A DNA stretch of 64,000 nt from Owenia fusiformis (Eukaryota; Annelida; Polychaeta; Sabellida; Oweniidae), in assembly GCA_903813345.2 (NCBI GenBank), contig CAIIXF020000008.1:35364867-35428866 (forward strand), given 5' to 3'. Positions 25,640 to 38,900 of the stretch are shown here, one piece after another. The notes below the pieces were generated by a model. It ran no database searches, was not told the DNA's origin, and saw only the letters and a program-made list of their open reading frames with translations. Each line of letters begins with the position of its first letter. The stretch's first letter is position 1. The position numbers were made by a program, and so were the translations under genes.

Positions 25640-26463
25640 GTATGTGAGTACTTATGTGACTAATAAGTTTACTGACTGCAGAACATAACATCATGTTGAC
25701 ATGTCTTTGGCAAATCGATCGTTAGATTACGTCTGACAGGTGTCAATACAAACTAAATGTATAATCTCAAGTGTCTAAAGGACAAAACATTCAGTACTCC
25801 TGTTGCTGACGGGGTCCCACTGAAAATGTAATAGTTATGGAATATGACTCTTTCAACCATTAGCATATACCCTAGGCTCCAAGAATATATGAGGTGCTTG
25901 TCTCAAAAGTGGTCAGCGAATTTTAATTAGCTATTATAGTGGCGCCCTCTTTCCATTTTCTGACATAGGGGTGGCTTGATAAAATATTTTTTAGAAGTTC
26001 CTTTTCCTAGTCTTTCATGATAATGAATACATATTACATATAACTATGTGCCACTGGTCTAAAAGTGATTGCAATAAACTAATAAAATATAAAAAATAAT
26101 AAACCTGAAACACTTTAACACTGAAACACAGTGGTTCTCGATTGGAGGGGGGGGGGATGTTAGACATTGTTTCTTTTCACATTAGATCATGGTTTTGGGA
26201 TACATAGGGTCTACTTTTCTTTTGACAGATTTACACTTACAGTTTGCTTTTCTTGTTGGGTTTCTTTAAAGTTTTTAGTCACCCTTCCCTTTGGCATTTG
26301 TGCTTATATGTCAGAGGATAAAAGTTGATTTATAGTTAAGAAGTTATTCAATAACATGAATACTAAAAAGAATTTCTGAACACGTGATAACAGAATGACA
26401 AGATTACGAGAGGCTTGATAATTTATTCATTACATATACTCGGAGCAACCAGGTCCGGTCAAT

Positions 26464-26994
26464 ATGTTGACGGAGTGTTTCTTTGGGTTCTTGGTTATTG
26501 CTTTCACAAAATGGATTTATGACAGATTAACGCAGAAAAGATGCACGGTTCCTGGTCCGTATGGACTACCTTTAATCGGGAATATGCATCAAATCATTAA
26601 ATCACCACTTCCTTTGCTTGAGAAATGGAGGAAAACGTATGGAGATGTCTATAAAATAAACGTAGCAATGTCTGATGTAGTTGTGGTACACGGAGAAGCA
26701 ATTTACGAAGTTCTCGTCACAAAGAGTGATGACTATGCCGGACGGCCGCCGAACGAAAGATTTGGGATAGTAAATGACTACCAAGATATTTTGACCCGTT
26801 CGGCCGATGCACAATGGAAAGATTACCGTAAGATTGCTCACCAAGGATTGCGGCAATATGGAACAGGTTTTGATCGCATTGAGCAAATCAGCATGGATGA
26901 AATTCAAGATTGTGTTGAAAGGTTTGATCGGGAGGATCCGTTTGATCCATATGAAGACATGTACCTCACAGTAGCAAATATTGCGCTTATTGTG
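26464..26994 (+). CDS. P450 copy C exon 1
   Basis: Residues 1-177: membrane anchor, hinge, B-C loop (substrate recognition site 1) and the WxxxR motif that holds a heme propionate. It ends ALIV before a GTAAGG donor, phase 0. Confidence 0.92.
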
Positions 26995-29900
26995 GTAAGG
27001 TGCATTGCATTATCAACACCCTGTCGAAGTGATCTATTCCATGGCACTGGGTTTGCTGACATCACAACGGAACATTTTGGTAGACTTAAAACCCAATAAT
27101 TGTTGCAGTAAACACTTTAAATTCCCGGGGTTCACCATTTGATATTGCAGGGGAAATTAGATTTCAAGTTTTTTTACCATATTTACCTTTGTTTTTATCT
27201 TACCTTTCCGACTTCGGAGGATATATTTTGATAATCGCTTCTAGTTACAAATATGGCCACCATTTAAGTATCAATTTTACATTATTTAAGGTACAATCCA
27301 CATAGAACTGTAATATTAATACTTTTTAAAAGTAAAAATATATTGAATAATGAACCTGAAAATCTAATTGTTTTAAAAATTCATGGGGGCCATCTTGAAA
27401 AACGGTGGGTGTTATACGCTATTTTACGATTTACAATAGGTATCATTATGTATTTTTTCAAGTGGACTTGAAGAAGTTCCTATATTATCGAATCAATGAC
27501 AACATACTCATTTGAAATGTCTTCAGGATTATCAAGAAGGGAAAATTAAGATGGTCAACATATCTTGACAGTGTTACAGGTTGTACCATTCCTTGTAATA
27601 CTAAATGTGCCATGCTAAGTTTGCACAAACACACTCACTTACTCCCTTCAGGGGGAAGGCATTCATGGAAGAACATTCCCAGGGATGATGTATTTGCAAA
27701 AATCAATACACTTTAAAAATAATATATAAGTATTTTAAGGTAAAAAACTATTCACACGATTACTCTTCTTGATATAAAATCACTATATTTTTTTACCTTA
27801 AACACTTTTCTGCATTAAAAGATTACAGAATTTTAAGTCTACCTACTACTTTTACTGAAATTAGCAGTTGAACTCAACCGCGTAGCCAGGAGGGGGGGGG
27901 ATTGTTCTGGGGGTTGTCAAATTTGAATTCCCCAGGATTTTCACCATATCTTTCTTTTTACAGTTAATGGGAGAAAGGTTTGATAAGAATGATGATATGT
28001 TCAAACTAACCGTAAAAGTTGACAGGGATTCCCTCAGAGTGTTTGGTATAAATTGTGCATATATGGACATTCTTCCCTGGACAATGAACATTCCACACGA
28101 GTCCGGGAGAATTTTCAAAGAGGCACGAGTTGGCATGAACACTTTGAAGGAGCTATGCGTTAAAAAGACCAAGGTATGTGAGTACTTATGTGACTGATGA
28201 GTTTACTGACTGCAGAACAATACATGTTGACATTTCTTTGGCAAGTCGATCGTTAGATTACGTCTGACACGTGTCAATACAAACTAAATGTCTAATCTCA
28301 AGTGTCTAAAGGACAAAACATTCAGAGTTACTATGCATAGTATACTGTGACGAAAATGGAGAAAGTTTCAATGGAACTGAAAAAAAGGTAAAGGAATGAG
28401 AACGCCTCACAAAAACCGTTCTTTCCAATAAAACGTACGGACATGGTTACTACTTTTTTCAAGGCCTGACTGCGTCGCTAACATGCTAAATATAAGAGTT
28501 AGCTGACGTTTGGGAGTCTGACTTACCTTCTAAAGGTTAGAACCCGAATCTTAATGAAACCATATCACCTTTGTTCCGTCAACCATGGAGCATTTGCCAC
28601 AACATCCAAGAGGTAAATCATTGACCGAGAAAATGAATGATTTCCTTGTAAGTTCCGGAAGTTTCAATACGAAAAATTACCGAACATATGTGAAAACCGA
28701 ATATTTGTTCGTTGTTTTCACGATTTACAGGTTCGTTTGTTCTTCAATGTTTTGGTCTAAATTATAAAGCATCACCAACAGGTCTTACTCTATTAATCGA
28801 CTAATACAGCAGACGGCTCATATTTCTACGTAGCATTTCATTCAGACCAATAGTGGGAGTGTAGATCACGCAGTTTCGTTCGTTGCGTACTTCACTTGAA
28901 ATTGGTAATTTTAAATATTGACTACTTCACGTAGCTCGGCGGATGTAGAACATTGCTTAATATTCTTTTAATTTTCACACCAGACATGCTTGGTTGACAC
29001 GCAAGGAGGATTGGCTCCCAGAATCGAAGTCGATATTTTCCAACAATGAAAACGCCGAAATGTCGTTATTTTCTGAAATTATAACCGATTATAAATTCAA
29101 AATAAACAGTTCAAAATATTCGAACCAATATCTCGATCATTTCTTGTGAGTTTTGGAATTTTTCGTTGGGAAATAAGACCAAAATTCACGATTCAAATGT
29201 TGAAGTGAACAAAATGGCGGTCGTTGGAATTCAAATTTTGCAGCACGACATGCCCATATATGGGGCAGAATATCGATGTTGCACTCTGGGAGCCAATCCT
29301 CCTTGGTTGACACGTCAACAAAGCAAAGTTCAAGGGTCAATGCGTTATTTCGTGATAACTACAACGCCTTCCCGGAGGTCAACATTGATGAAAAATGAAA
29401 AAGTCGGAAAAGCATTTACGCTAATTTCTATCAAATGCTATGTTAATGCATCATCATCGACGCAACAAAGGTGATATGGTTTCATTAAGATTCGGGTTCT
29501 AACCTTTAGAAGGTAAGTCAGACTCCCAAACGTCAGCTAACTCTTATATTTAGCATGTTAGCGACGCAGTCAGGCCTTGAAAAAAGTAGTAGATACTTAT
29601 TAGAGCGGTTTCGCACAACGGGTTGGTTAACATGTATCCGCATCCCTATCTCGTTATGTTTACGGATACGTTTTTCGATAATTTTCGCAGTTCGTTTTTT
29701 TTGAAGTACGTAATTATATTTACGCATCTCAATCCGTGTTTGATAGTAGTGAAAACTAGCTAGGGTCAAATAAAAGACTTCATCTGCACTAAGATTTCAA
29801 TACACCATTGAGAATGTCAGCTTGCCATCGATGCGTTACGGATTTTGATACGGGTAGCAAAAACGTTGTATGCGAAACACGAACACTGTAATTATTACAA

Positions 29901-32900
29901 TACCATTCCATACAGTGTAAAATGAATTGAACATACCATTTGAAAAACTCGATTTATGTCAAACAATAAACAATTTCATTCACCAAATTTAAGTCAAATT
30001 ATACATAACACACTGTGCTTGTTCATATAGAGACACCTTTTAGAACTAAAATCAATATAATCGAAGGATAAAATGGGATACGCAAATGACCAACGTAGAA
30101 AAGGCTCATTTTTGTGTTTTCCGTATCGCTTCATGTATAAATTGAACTGACTACGCATAGATCTGGTAAATACGTTACGGCTACGGATCCGTTGAGCTAA
30201 AAAAATGTTTTGCGAAACCTCTCTATTGTCTGCGTTTCATGTTCATGTTTAAAGAGGAAGAAGACACCGTTAAGGCCCCTGAATAATTGACGATCATTTG
30301 TCAATATGCAACTTTTTATGCTTAGTTTAATATTGCCCTTTGGTGCATTTGCTTTAATTTACGTATTACGTAAAACTTAGTTCTAGACATGCTAGATGGA
30401 TAAGAGCTACGTCGTATTCTTCACTAGCAGACGTATTGTTACGACGTAACGTAGGCTCAAAATTACGCCTACTTGTCAAATCTCATAATACGCTCATAAT
30501 ACAAACTATCCTTTTACTTTATTCAGAAAACCTTTGATGGTGATAATCTTAGGGGTGTGTTTGATGCTATCTTCAAGGAACAAGAAAAGCGCAAAAACAC
30601 AGATCAACCTTTGAGTGATACTGTGTTTAAAGGCATATCACTGAACCTGATCATTGCAGGTAAAGATAGATTATTTAAAGAATGCCATTGCAAGTGACCT
30701 TTATGAAATTGAAAAAAATAGGAAGGACGAGGTTCTCTTTAAATAAAACAAGAGGCTACTGCTTCACCTTCAAATATGGCGTCAAATACAGGTGCTATGT
30801 AGCCAGCCAGTGTATTGCCGGGATAATTTTTCTGAGAAAATATTTTATCCCGCTAACCTATGCAACGCTTGGATAAAATGTTTTGAGGAAATTTATCATC
30901 CCACAAAATGGCTTATACACCCCATGCAGACAGATCGCCTAAAATTACATTCGTATGATGCGAGACTCGTCATTCAACGGGAAACTGGAACTATTTGTTC
31001 ACCCATGTAGCAAATTATTTTTTACTGCTTAATAATTTCCAAGTGAAAAATCATCTTAAGGACAGTTGAGCAACGTGTGTGTGGGGGGGGGGATATATAA
31101 GCACAAATGCCAAAGGGGAAAAAAGGGTAGGGTGCTTCCTCTAGTCAGATAGACTAACAAAACCGTTTCTATTGCAGCTATTGTGACAACATCAACTGCC
31201 CTCAAAAGTATGATAGCATACCTGTTAGACTACCCAGACATCCAGGAAAAACTTCACAAAGAAATTGACGACGCTATAGGAGAAAGGTAAGGAGTGATGC
31301 GAATGTTTTACCTTCAAATTAAATGAGTTGTACATGCGAATATTTTCTCTATTGATATATGCTTTAACAGGCCAAAGACAACTGAATTCAATTTTTGCCA
31401 CACATATTTTGGGATTTAGAATTATTCTTAATAGACTGCGGACTATTCTGTAGAAGTGCTCTAGAAATGGATCTCGCTTTTCATGGAAGGTCACACATTC
31501 CAACATATTTCAAACAATTTGTATGATTATAATAGACACTTTCTGGGTAGTTGGACTTTATGTAGGGGTGGCAGAAGGCCCTCAGGCCAATTTATACCCA
31601 TACCCCAACAAAACCTTGGGGGTACTTTAATACCACCCAATAAAAATAATACTAATGCATATCAGATATTCATCGTTTTATAGTGGGTAGGGCATGCCAT
31701 GGTTAGTCAGTGCCAGAAATTTCCAATCTCTGACTTATATGGTTACCATGGAAACAGTATTTATATCTCACAATCTTCTCAATTTGACCCCGTCCCAAAT
31801 GTGTCCTTAAGTTCTCAAAGTGAAATATTTGCAAATCTGTTTGGATTTTGTGGCTGCAACTTTGTCAAAAGTTGAATTAATATGTATGTATTCACACTAA
31901 AGCATTAAAACTTGATATAATGATCTCATAAATTAATAATATTTATCAAATGTAGTCACACACAACTGCTTTTAGGGAAAAGTGGGCGTGGCACTTTTTG
32001 GTACTTGTGTAATTGTTGCAGCATTAAATGAAAAATACTTATTACACTAACAACAATTGACATTTAATTAGCATCTACTAACATTGTGTAACATTGTAGT
32101 ATGTTCATTATCATTATTAGATACTTTAAATATTTTATATAAGTGTTATCATGACCCTTCCCTATCATAGGTCATTAATGGTCAAATTAACTTTTAAGTC
32201 CTAGAGGTCCTTAGTCTTTTTAGCTTGTCAAAGTCGTATTCATTGACTTGAAGCTAGAATATAAATAGTTTCATTGATCAAGATTGATTGATCATTGATG
32301 AAAAGTAATGGACCGACACTGATCAGTACCAAGTGAAGGTAACGGCCGTAACCTTCGCATCTAAGATGGCGGACAGTAATTGTCGATTTTGATATTTTTA
32401 ATTTTCATTGAATTAAACTACTTTAGAGTTGATGTTATGCTTTGACATTTGCACCAAATCAGGCTTAAATGACATTGGAACCATAGATGTAGTAAACATG
32501 AATAAACGATATGTGAAATGTTATAGTATGTGAGCTAGCACCGAAAAATGTACCGGCTTCTGAACAAATTGAAATTACTTGTTTCTTATGTATTTTTATG
32601 TGATACTTGAGAAAATTTTTGTCTGACGCGCCGTATCCGGGGCGAAATTTGTCAAAATTGGGTTTTTGACCCTAAAAAGGAAAATTACAGGGGGTACATT
32701 ATCATCATAGAATAATTCATTCAGTTGATCTTCAATCATCATAATAATTTTATTGAGACTTGATGAGATCATTCTGAGGTAGTATATAAAGTTTCAATGG
32801 TCTGTCACTCATGGTTGCCATGGAAACCACAATTTTTGCTGAGAAAATCCTTAATTTTGGTAAAACCTGTACCTGTACATAATATAGAATATGGATTATT

Positions 32901-35900
32901 TTTTATATCAACAGATATTAGAACATTTTAGCACTCTAAAAATCACCAGGGCTGTCCAAACATTTGTTTAAAGTGAAAGAATATTGCAATTTATGTGACT
33001 GGTAAGTGTCAAAGACCATACAATTACATAAGTGGTCAAAAGTGGGCGTCGCCCTCATAATAGTAGTTGATTGCCATTCTCTATAAATACAGAGTTTTAC
33101 TTGACTTTTGAGATACATTTATATTGAACTTCTTTGGTTATACTTAATATCAAGCATTTTAACATCTAAGTGTTATAGTTATTGCATGGGGATACAGGGG
33201 GGGGGAGAGAGGGAGAGGGGGGCTTCTAACAGAATTGGGAGGGGGCAGAGCTAATCAGTCTTAAGTATAAATCTCATCTTTATGGTTCTAGATTTCATAG
33301 GGTACATCTTCTTGGTCTTATTATATTCATCTCAATATAAAAGATATTAGAATTTACATGGTTGGTAAGTGTCAAAGACCATAGAATAAAACATGTGATC
33401 AAAAGTGGGCGTCGCCCTAATCATAGTACAAAAAACATGTGACTGAAAAAACAATATGGAATTATGATCTTGGAGATGTAGATAAAATAAACTCAAATAT
33501 CAGCGATATCGATTTGACCGACATTTTCATAAATAACAATGAAAATGTGAACTTAACTACTGAAAACTTTACTCGCGATGTTTTTGACATTTTTTCCAAT
33601 AACATTCCGCAGAAAACTTACATAACCAAGGCAAATGACCAGCCATGGATTAACAAAAAAATCAAACTTGAGATCAGAAAAAAAGAAAAACTTTTTCGTA
33701 AGTCAAAATCAAATGATGACCCTGTTCATTTTGAAAATTATGCCAATCAAGCAGAGCATGTAAAGACTCTTATTAAAGAAGCAAAATTAACTCATGAGGA
33801 CAAATTAGTCCAACAACTTAATGAGTCCACATGTAAGGGCAAGCAATATTGGAATATTGTAAACTCATTTCTCTCCAAAAAATTCAATGACTGTCTCCCT
33901 TGTCTCAGAAGTGAAACTTCATGTTCTATTGCTACATCTGACACTGAAAAAGCCAACCTTTTCATGAACCTTTTCTCTGGCAAATATCACCATGATGAGC
34001 TTCATGGGGATATGGTCTTTCCTAATTTTCCAAAAAGGTGCAATCAAGAAATTGACAATATTACGACAACACCTGATGAAATAAATAAAATCATACAGTC
34101 TCTTGAACGTGACAAAGCATGCGGTCTTGATGGAATAAATAACAGAATGGTGAAAATTGCCTCAGCCACTCTATCAATCCAACTTTCTTCGCTTTTTAAC
34201 TTCATTTTCCAAAAGTCAGAATTTCCTGACTGTTGGAAGTTGGGAAATATTTCTCCAATTCATAAGAAATCTGACCGGTCATTCGTTGAAAACTATAGGC
34301 CGATAACATTATTAAGCACTTTCTCCAAAATTTTTGAAAAGGTACTCCATGCTAGAATCATGAAACACCTTATGGATAATGACCTCTTATACAAGTTTCA
34401 GTCAGGTTTTCTCCCAGGCCACAACACAGAACTTCAACTTTTAGCAATAACTGACTATATTTATCATCAAATGGAACAAGGAAACTGTATTAACTCGGTA
34501 TATCTCGACATTTCGGCTGCGTTTGATACCGTCCCGCATTCGCTCTTAATACACAAAATGAAATCTTATGGAATAAACGGCAAAACAATTGATCTTTGTG
34601 ATTCTTACCTGAGGAATAGAAAAGTTTGTGTATCAATCAATGACCAACATTCTAAATTCTCAGACAACAACTTCATAAACTCTGGTGTTCCTCAAGGCTC
34701 AGTAATAGGCCCCCTCATGTTCCTCATCTATATAAATGACCTCCCAGACAACTTAGACTCTGAAGCATACATATATGCTGATGATACATCTCTATATTCA
34801 TTTTTTCATCCATCAAATGCTCAAACAGATCAGATTCAAAATGATCTTAATAAAATTAATCTGTGGTCAAAGAAATGGTTCCTTAAATTCAAACCTTCCA
34901 AAAGTGCCCAAGTCATATTCCACTCAAACCGGATCAAAAACTTCCAAAAAACGCCACTTTATTTTGACGGAGAAGTCATTCCATGTAAAACTTCACACAA
35001 ACATCTTGGATTTATCCTTGATGAAAATTTGACTTATGAAGACCATATTAACTATCTTTCACGGAAAGTTCAAAAACTCCTTAATCCACTCAAGTATCTG
35101 TCAAATAGTGTAAGATCCAAACACCTTGAAACAATGTATAGCTCCTATGTAGCATCAAATTTTGACTACTGCAGTGCCTTGTATGGGTCTGCCTCATTAG
35201 CCCTATTAGCAAAACTTGACAAATTGCACTATCAAGCAGGTGTAATATGTGCAGGTGTTCTTCATGGCTCAGATACCTCCAAAGTGTTTCAATGCCTTAA
35301 CTGGAAAACCCTTAGTCAAAGGAGAAATGAAAAAAATGTTCGGATAATGTTCAAAATAAACAAAAGAAATGTAGCACAATATATATGCGACATATTTGAC
35401 AAATATAAAAACCCAGCCACCAGACTACTGAGACATTCTATGCCTTACAATATTCCAACTAATGTTTCTATCAGACTCCTTAAAGCCCCTGTCTTAAATA
35501 TTATAAAACAATGGAACAACCTTAGCCAACTTATAAGAGAATTACCAACCATCTCTAGTTTTAAAAATGCTGTTCGGTCAACAATTCTCCCAAACATAAA
35601 TTTCATTCCAACAACCAAGCTAAACTTAACAAGGTCAAATGAGAAGATTTTAAACAGACTTCGTGTCGATTTCTTTTTAAAAGAACACTTTTTCTCTCAT
35701 AATTTTATTGGTGTAACCGACAACAAGTGTCCATGTGGATCCCCTGAAAATACTAAGCACTTTCTCCTTTCTTGCCCCCGCCATACTGATGATAGGACAA
35801 ACATGATTACTGCACTTAGACAAAACAACCTTCTCTATGATGAGAACATCTACACCAACCGAAATGATCAAGTCAAATATCTCCTCTATGAAAATACCCT

Positions 35901-38900
35901 TAGCCGCGATTCACAAAACTTACTTCTTAACATTGTGCTCAACTTTGTTAGATCATGTTACATTTACCCATTGAGAATCTAAAACTTGCCCAAACCTCCT
36001 GGACCAAAATATCCCCAACAACTAAGCAACTAAGCAATTAACAACAAAACTTTTCAATAGTTTTATGCACTTTTTTTTGTTTTATTATTACTTGCTTCTA
36101 AACTATATTTATGTTAAAGCGACCTGTAATGCCAAATGGCGATTGGTTTTGCTTACTTGTACTTTGTAAATTACTATGATTTAAGAATAATAAAAACATT
36201 AATAATAATAATAATCATAGTACATGTATATGGTTCATTCTCTATAAATACAGAGTTTAACTTGACTTTTGAAGTATATTTACTTAAAAACATCTTTGAT
36301 TTATACTTAATGTCAAGCATTTATTGTAAGTTATATACATCTAATTGTAATAGTTATTGCCTGGGGGTGGAGGAGGGGGGGAGTAACAGAATTGGAAATG
36401 GGCAGAGCTAATAAGCCTTAAATATAAATCTAATTTACTTAGTTCTGGATTTCATGGGGTACATCTTCTGGGTCTTCTTCACATTCATCTCACTACATGT
36501 ATATGGGATATTCCAATTTACATGATTGGTAAGTGTCAAAAACCATTCAATTACGTAAGTGGGGGTTGCCCTCACAATAGTAGATAATTCATTCTCTATG
36601 AATATGGAGTTTAACTTGACTTTAAGATATATTTTTTACATTAAAACTTCTTTGATTACACTTAATATTGTAATAGTTATTCCCTGGGGGGGGCAAGGGG
36701 GATAGTAGCAGAAATGGGAGGGGGCAGAGCCAATGGCCAGTCAGTCTTAAGTATTAATATCATAGTCTGATCATTTTCAATCAACTTCTGATGTTAATAT
36801 ATTAACAATATCATATGGAAGAATATACCACTACACTTGCAGATTTGAGAATCATTCAGTTGAATGTGTCTATATGGCGCTCCACCTTTGCCTTTTAAAA
36901 AGGTGCTCTTGCTATTGCCCTTTCTGCATGACACTTCATCTGTGAATGTGTAAAGTGCTAGGAAAGCTGCATATATGTCAGGGTCTATATTGGAGGAAAT
37001 ACCACTGACATCAGTCTTCACTTGTTTCCAACTCAAGTATCCAGCAGCACACTTTGCTGTATTTTGCTTCTTGTTTTCATCATCATATAAGAACTCATTC
37101 CAATCTTTAGGGACTCTTGTTTTTCAACCTTAAATAGGGCAAGGTGTCCCTCCCCTCTTTCAGGTTCCTTTATAGAATTGTTGATGTAATTATCACATAC
37201 AAAAACTAATCAATCTGCAATTGTAGAATCTTGAAAATAGTCTCCGCCAGATCCTGAAACAAAACTAGCTTTCAAGTTGAATTATGGTTTGGGATAGTTG
37301 GGGTTTGTTTTCCTTATATTATGACTTGTATACATTTTGAAGTTGTCTTTTTCTTGCTGGGTTCTATTACAAATTTTGGCCCTTTCCCTTTGGCACCTGT
37401 GGGTACATATTCATGCATAGGAATGGGTTTCTCTGTTCTTGCAAGAAGTCCAGTCAGTGTTCCTAGAGCCCAAGGCACAGGGCTGAATAGGAACTGCAGG
37501 AGACATTCTAGGCTAATTTTATGTTCCTAAGCAAAATCGAAGCTGTTCAAAGATGTTTCATTCAGAATCAGAATGAATTTGAACCATCTTATAAGCTTGT
37601 TCTGAGTACTTTTTTACTGTCACTGTTGCTGCTGTAGTTTGCTGCTGTAGTTTTCAATTTCATGTTTTATTATATCGTGAAATCTTTTTTTCAACTTATC
37701 TCAGATGGTATTTCTTCATGCAATTTTTCCTTTTAACTAAAATTAGATGACAGCGACATCATTTGGCACAGATTCTCCTTATGATAGACTGTAGAGATGA
37801 CCTTCATCCTCAAAATGGTAAATGGATCAAGAAAGTCTTTGATTGCGGTGTCTGTCATCTTTATGTCTTTTTCTGTACTTGATATTTGTGCCTTTCCAAG
37901 GTCATTATGGGTGTCACACTCATCTCATTTCTAGATAATATTCCTAAGTTGGTCTTGCAAAACCTCATATTGAACCACCAGATGGACTTTAATGGAAACT
38001 AAATGACTCCATCGTTATAATGGGTATTGACTGATATTCTCAGATAAGAGATTGGTGATATAGCAACACCAGGAGATGAATCAGAAAACCCCAGAAGATG
38101 TACCCTATGCAATCCAGAATTAAGAAGATGAGATTTATACTTAAGGCAGATTAGATCTACACATTCTAATTCTGTTACAACTCACCCCGCCCCAATGTAA
38201 AAACTATAATACTTACACAGATGTATTTACCAGAAATGCTTGACATAAATTAAAATAACAGCAGTTCAGTATAACTATGAATGTATCTCTAAAGTCAAGT
38301 TCAATTTTGTACTTATACAAAGAACCAATCATCTACTATTGTTAGGATGACACCCCCTTTTGATCATTTATTATTAATATGTAATTGTATGGTGTTTGAC
38401 AAATCATGTAAATTGTCATATCCCATATATTGAGATGAATATGAAGAAGACCCAGACGATGTACCCCATGAAATCCAGAACTATGCAGATGAGATTTATA
38501 CTTATGGCTGATTACCTCTGCCCCCTCCCAATTCTGTTACTACTCTCCCCCACTCTCCCCCAGGCAAGAACTATTACAATTAGATGTGCATTACTTACCA
38601 GAAATGCTTGATATTAAGTATAATCAAAGAAGTTGTAATGTAAATGTATCTCAAAAGTAAAGTTAGACTGTATTTATAGAGAATGAATCATCGACTTTGA
38701 TAAGGGCGACGCCCACTTTTGATCAATTGAGTAATCCTATGGTCTTTATACTTAACAATCATGCAGAATTATAATATCCTATATATTGAGATGAATGTGA
38801 AGAAGACCCAGACGATGTACCCCATGAAATCCAGAACTATGTAGATGAGATTTATACTTAAGGGTGATTAGCTCTTCCCTCTTTCAATTCTGTTACCCCC

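Larger units (their letters stand above)
14640..26994. repeat. Segmental tandem duplication, unit 2
   Basis: Partner of 1-11552. It holds the 3' part of P450 copy B, the same intergenic repeats, the same orphan exon 2, and exon 1 of P450 copy C. It carries one large insertion (18506-21362) that unit 1 lacks. Near-identity over the repeat block (roughly one difference per hundred bases by eye) suggests a recent duplication or continuing gene conversion. Confidence 0.9.
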
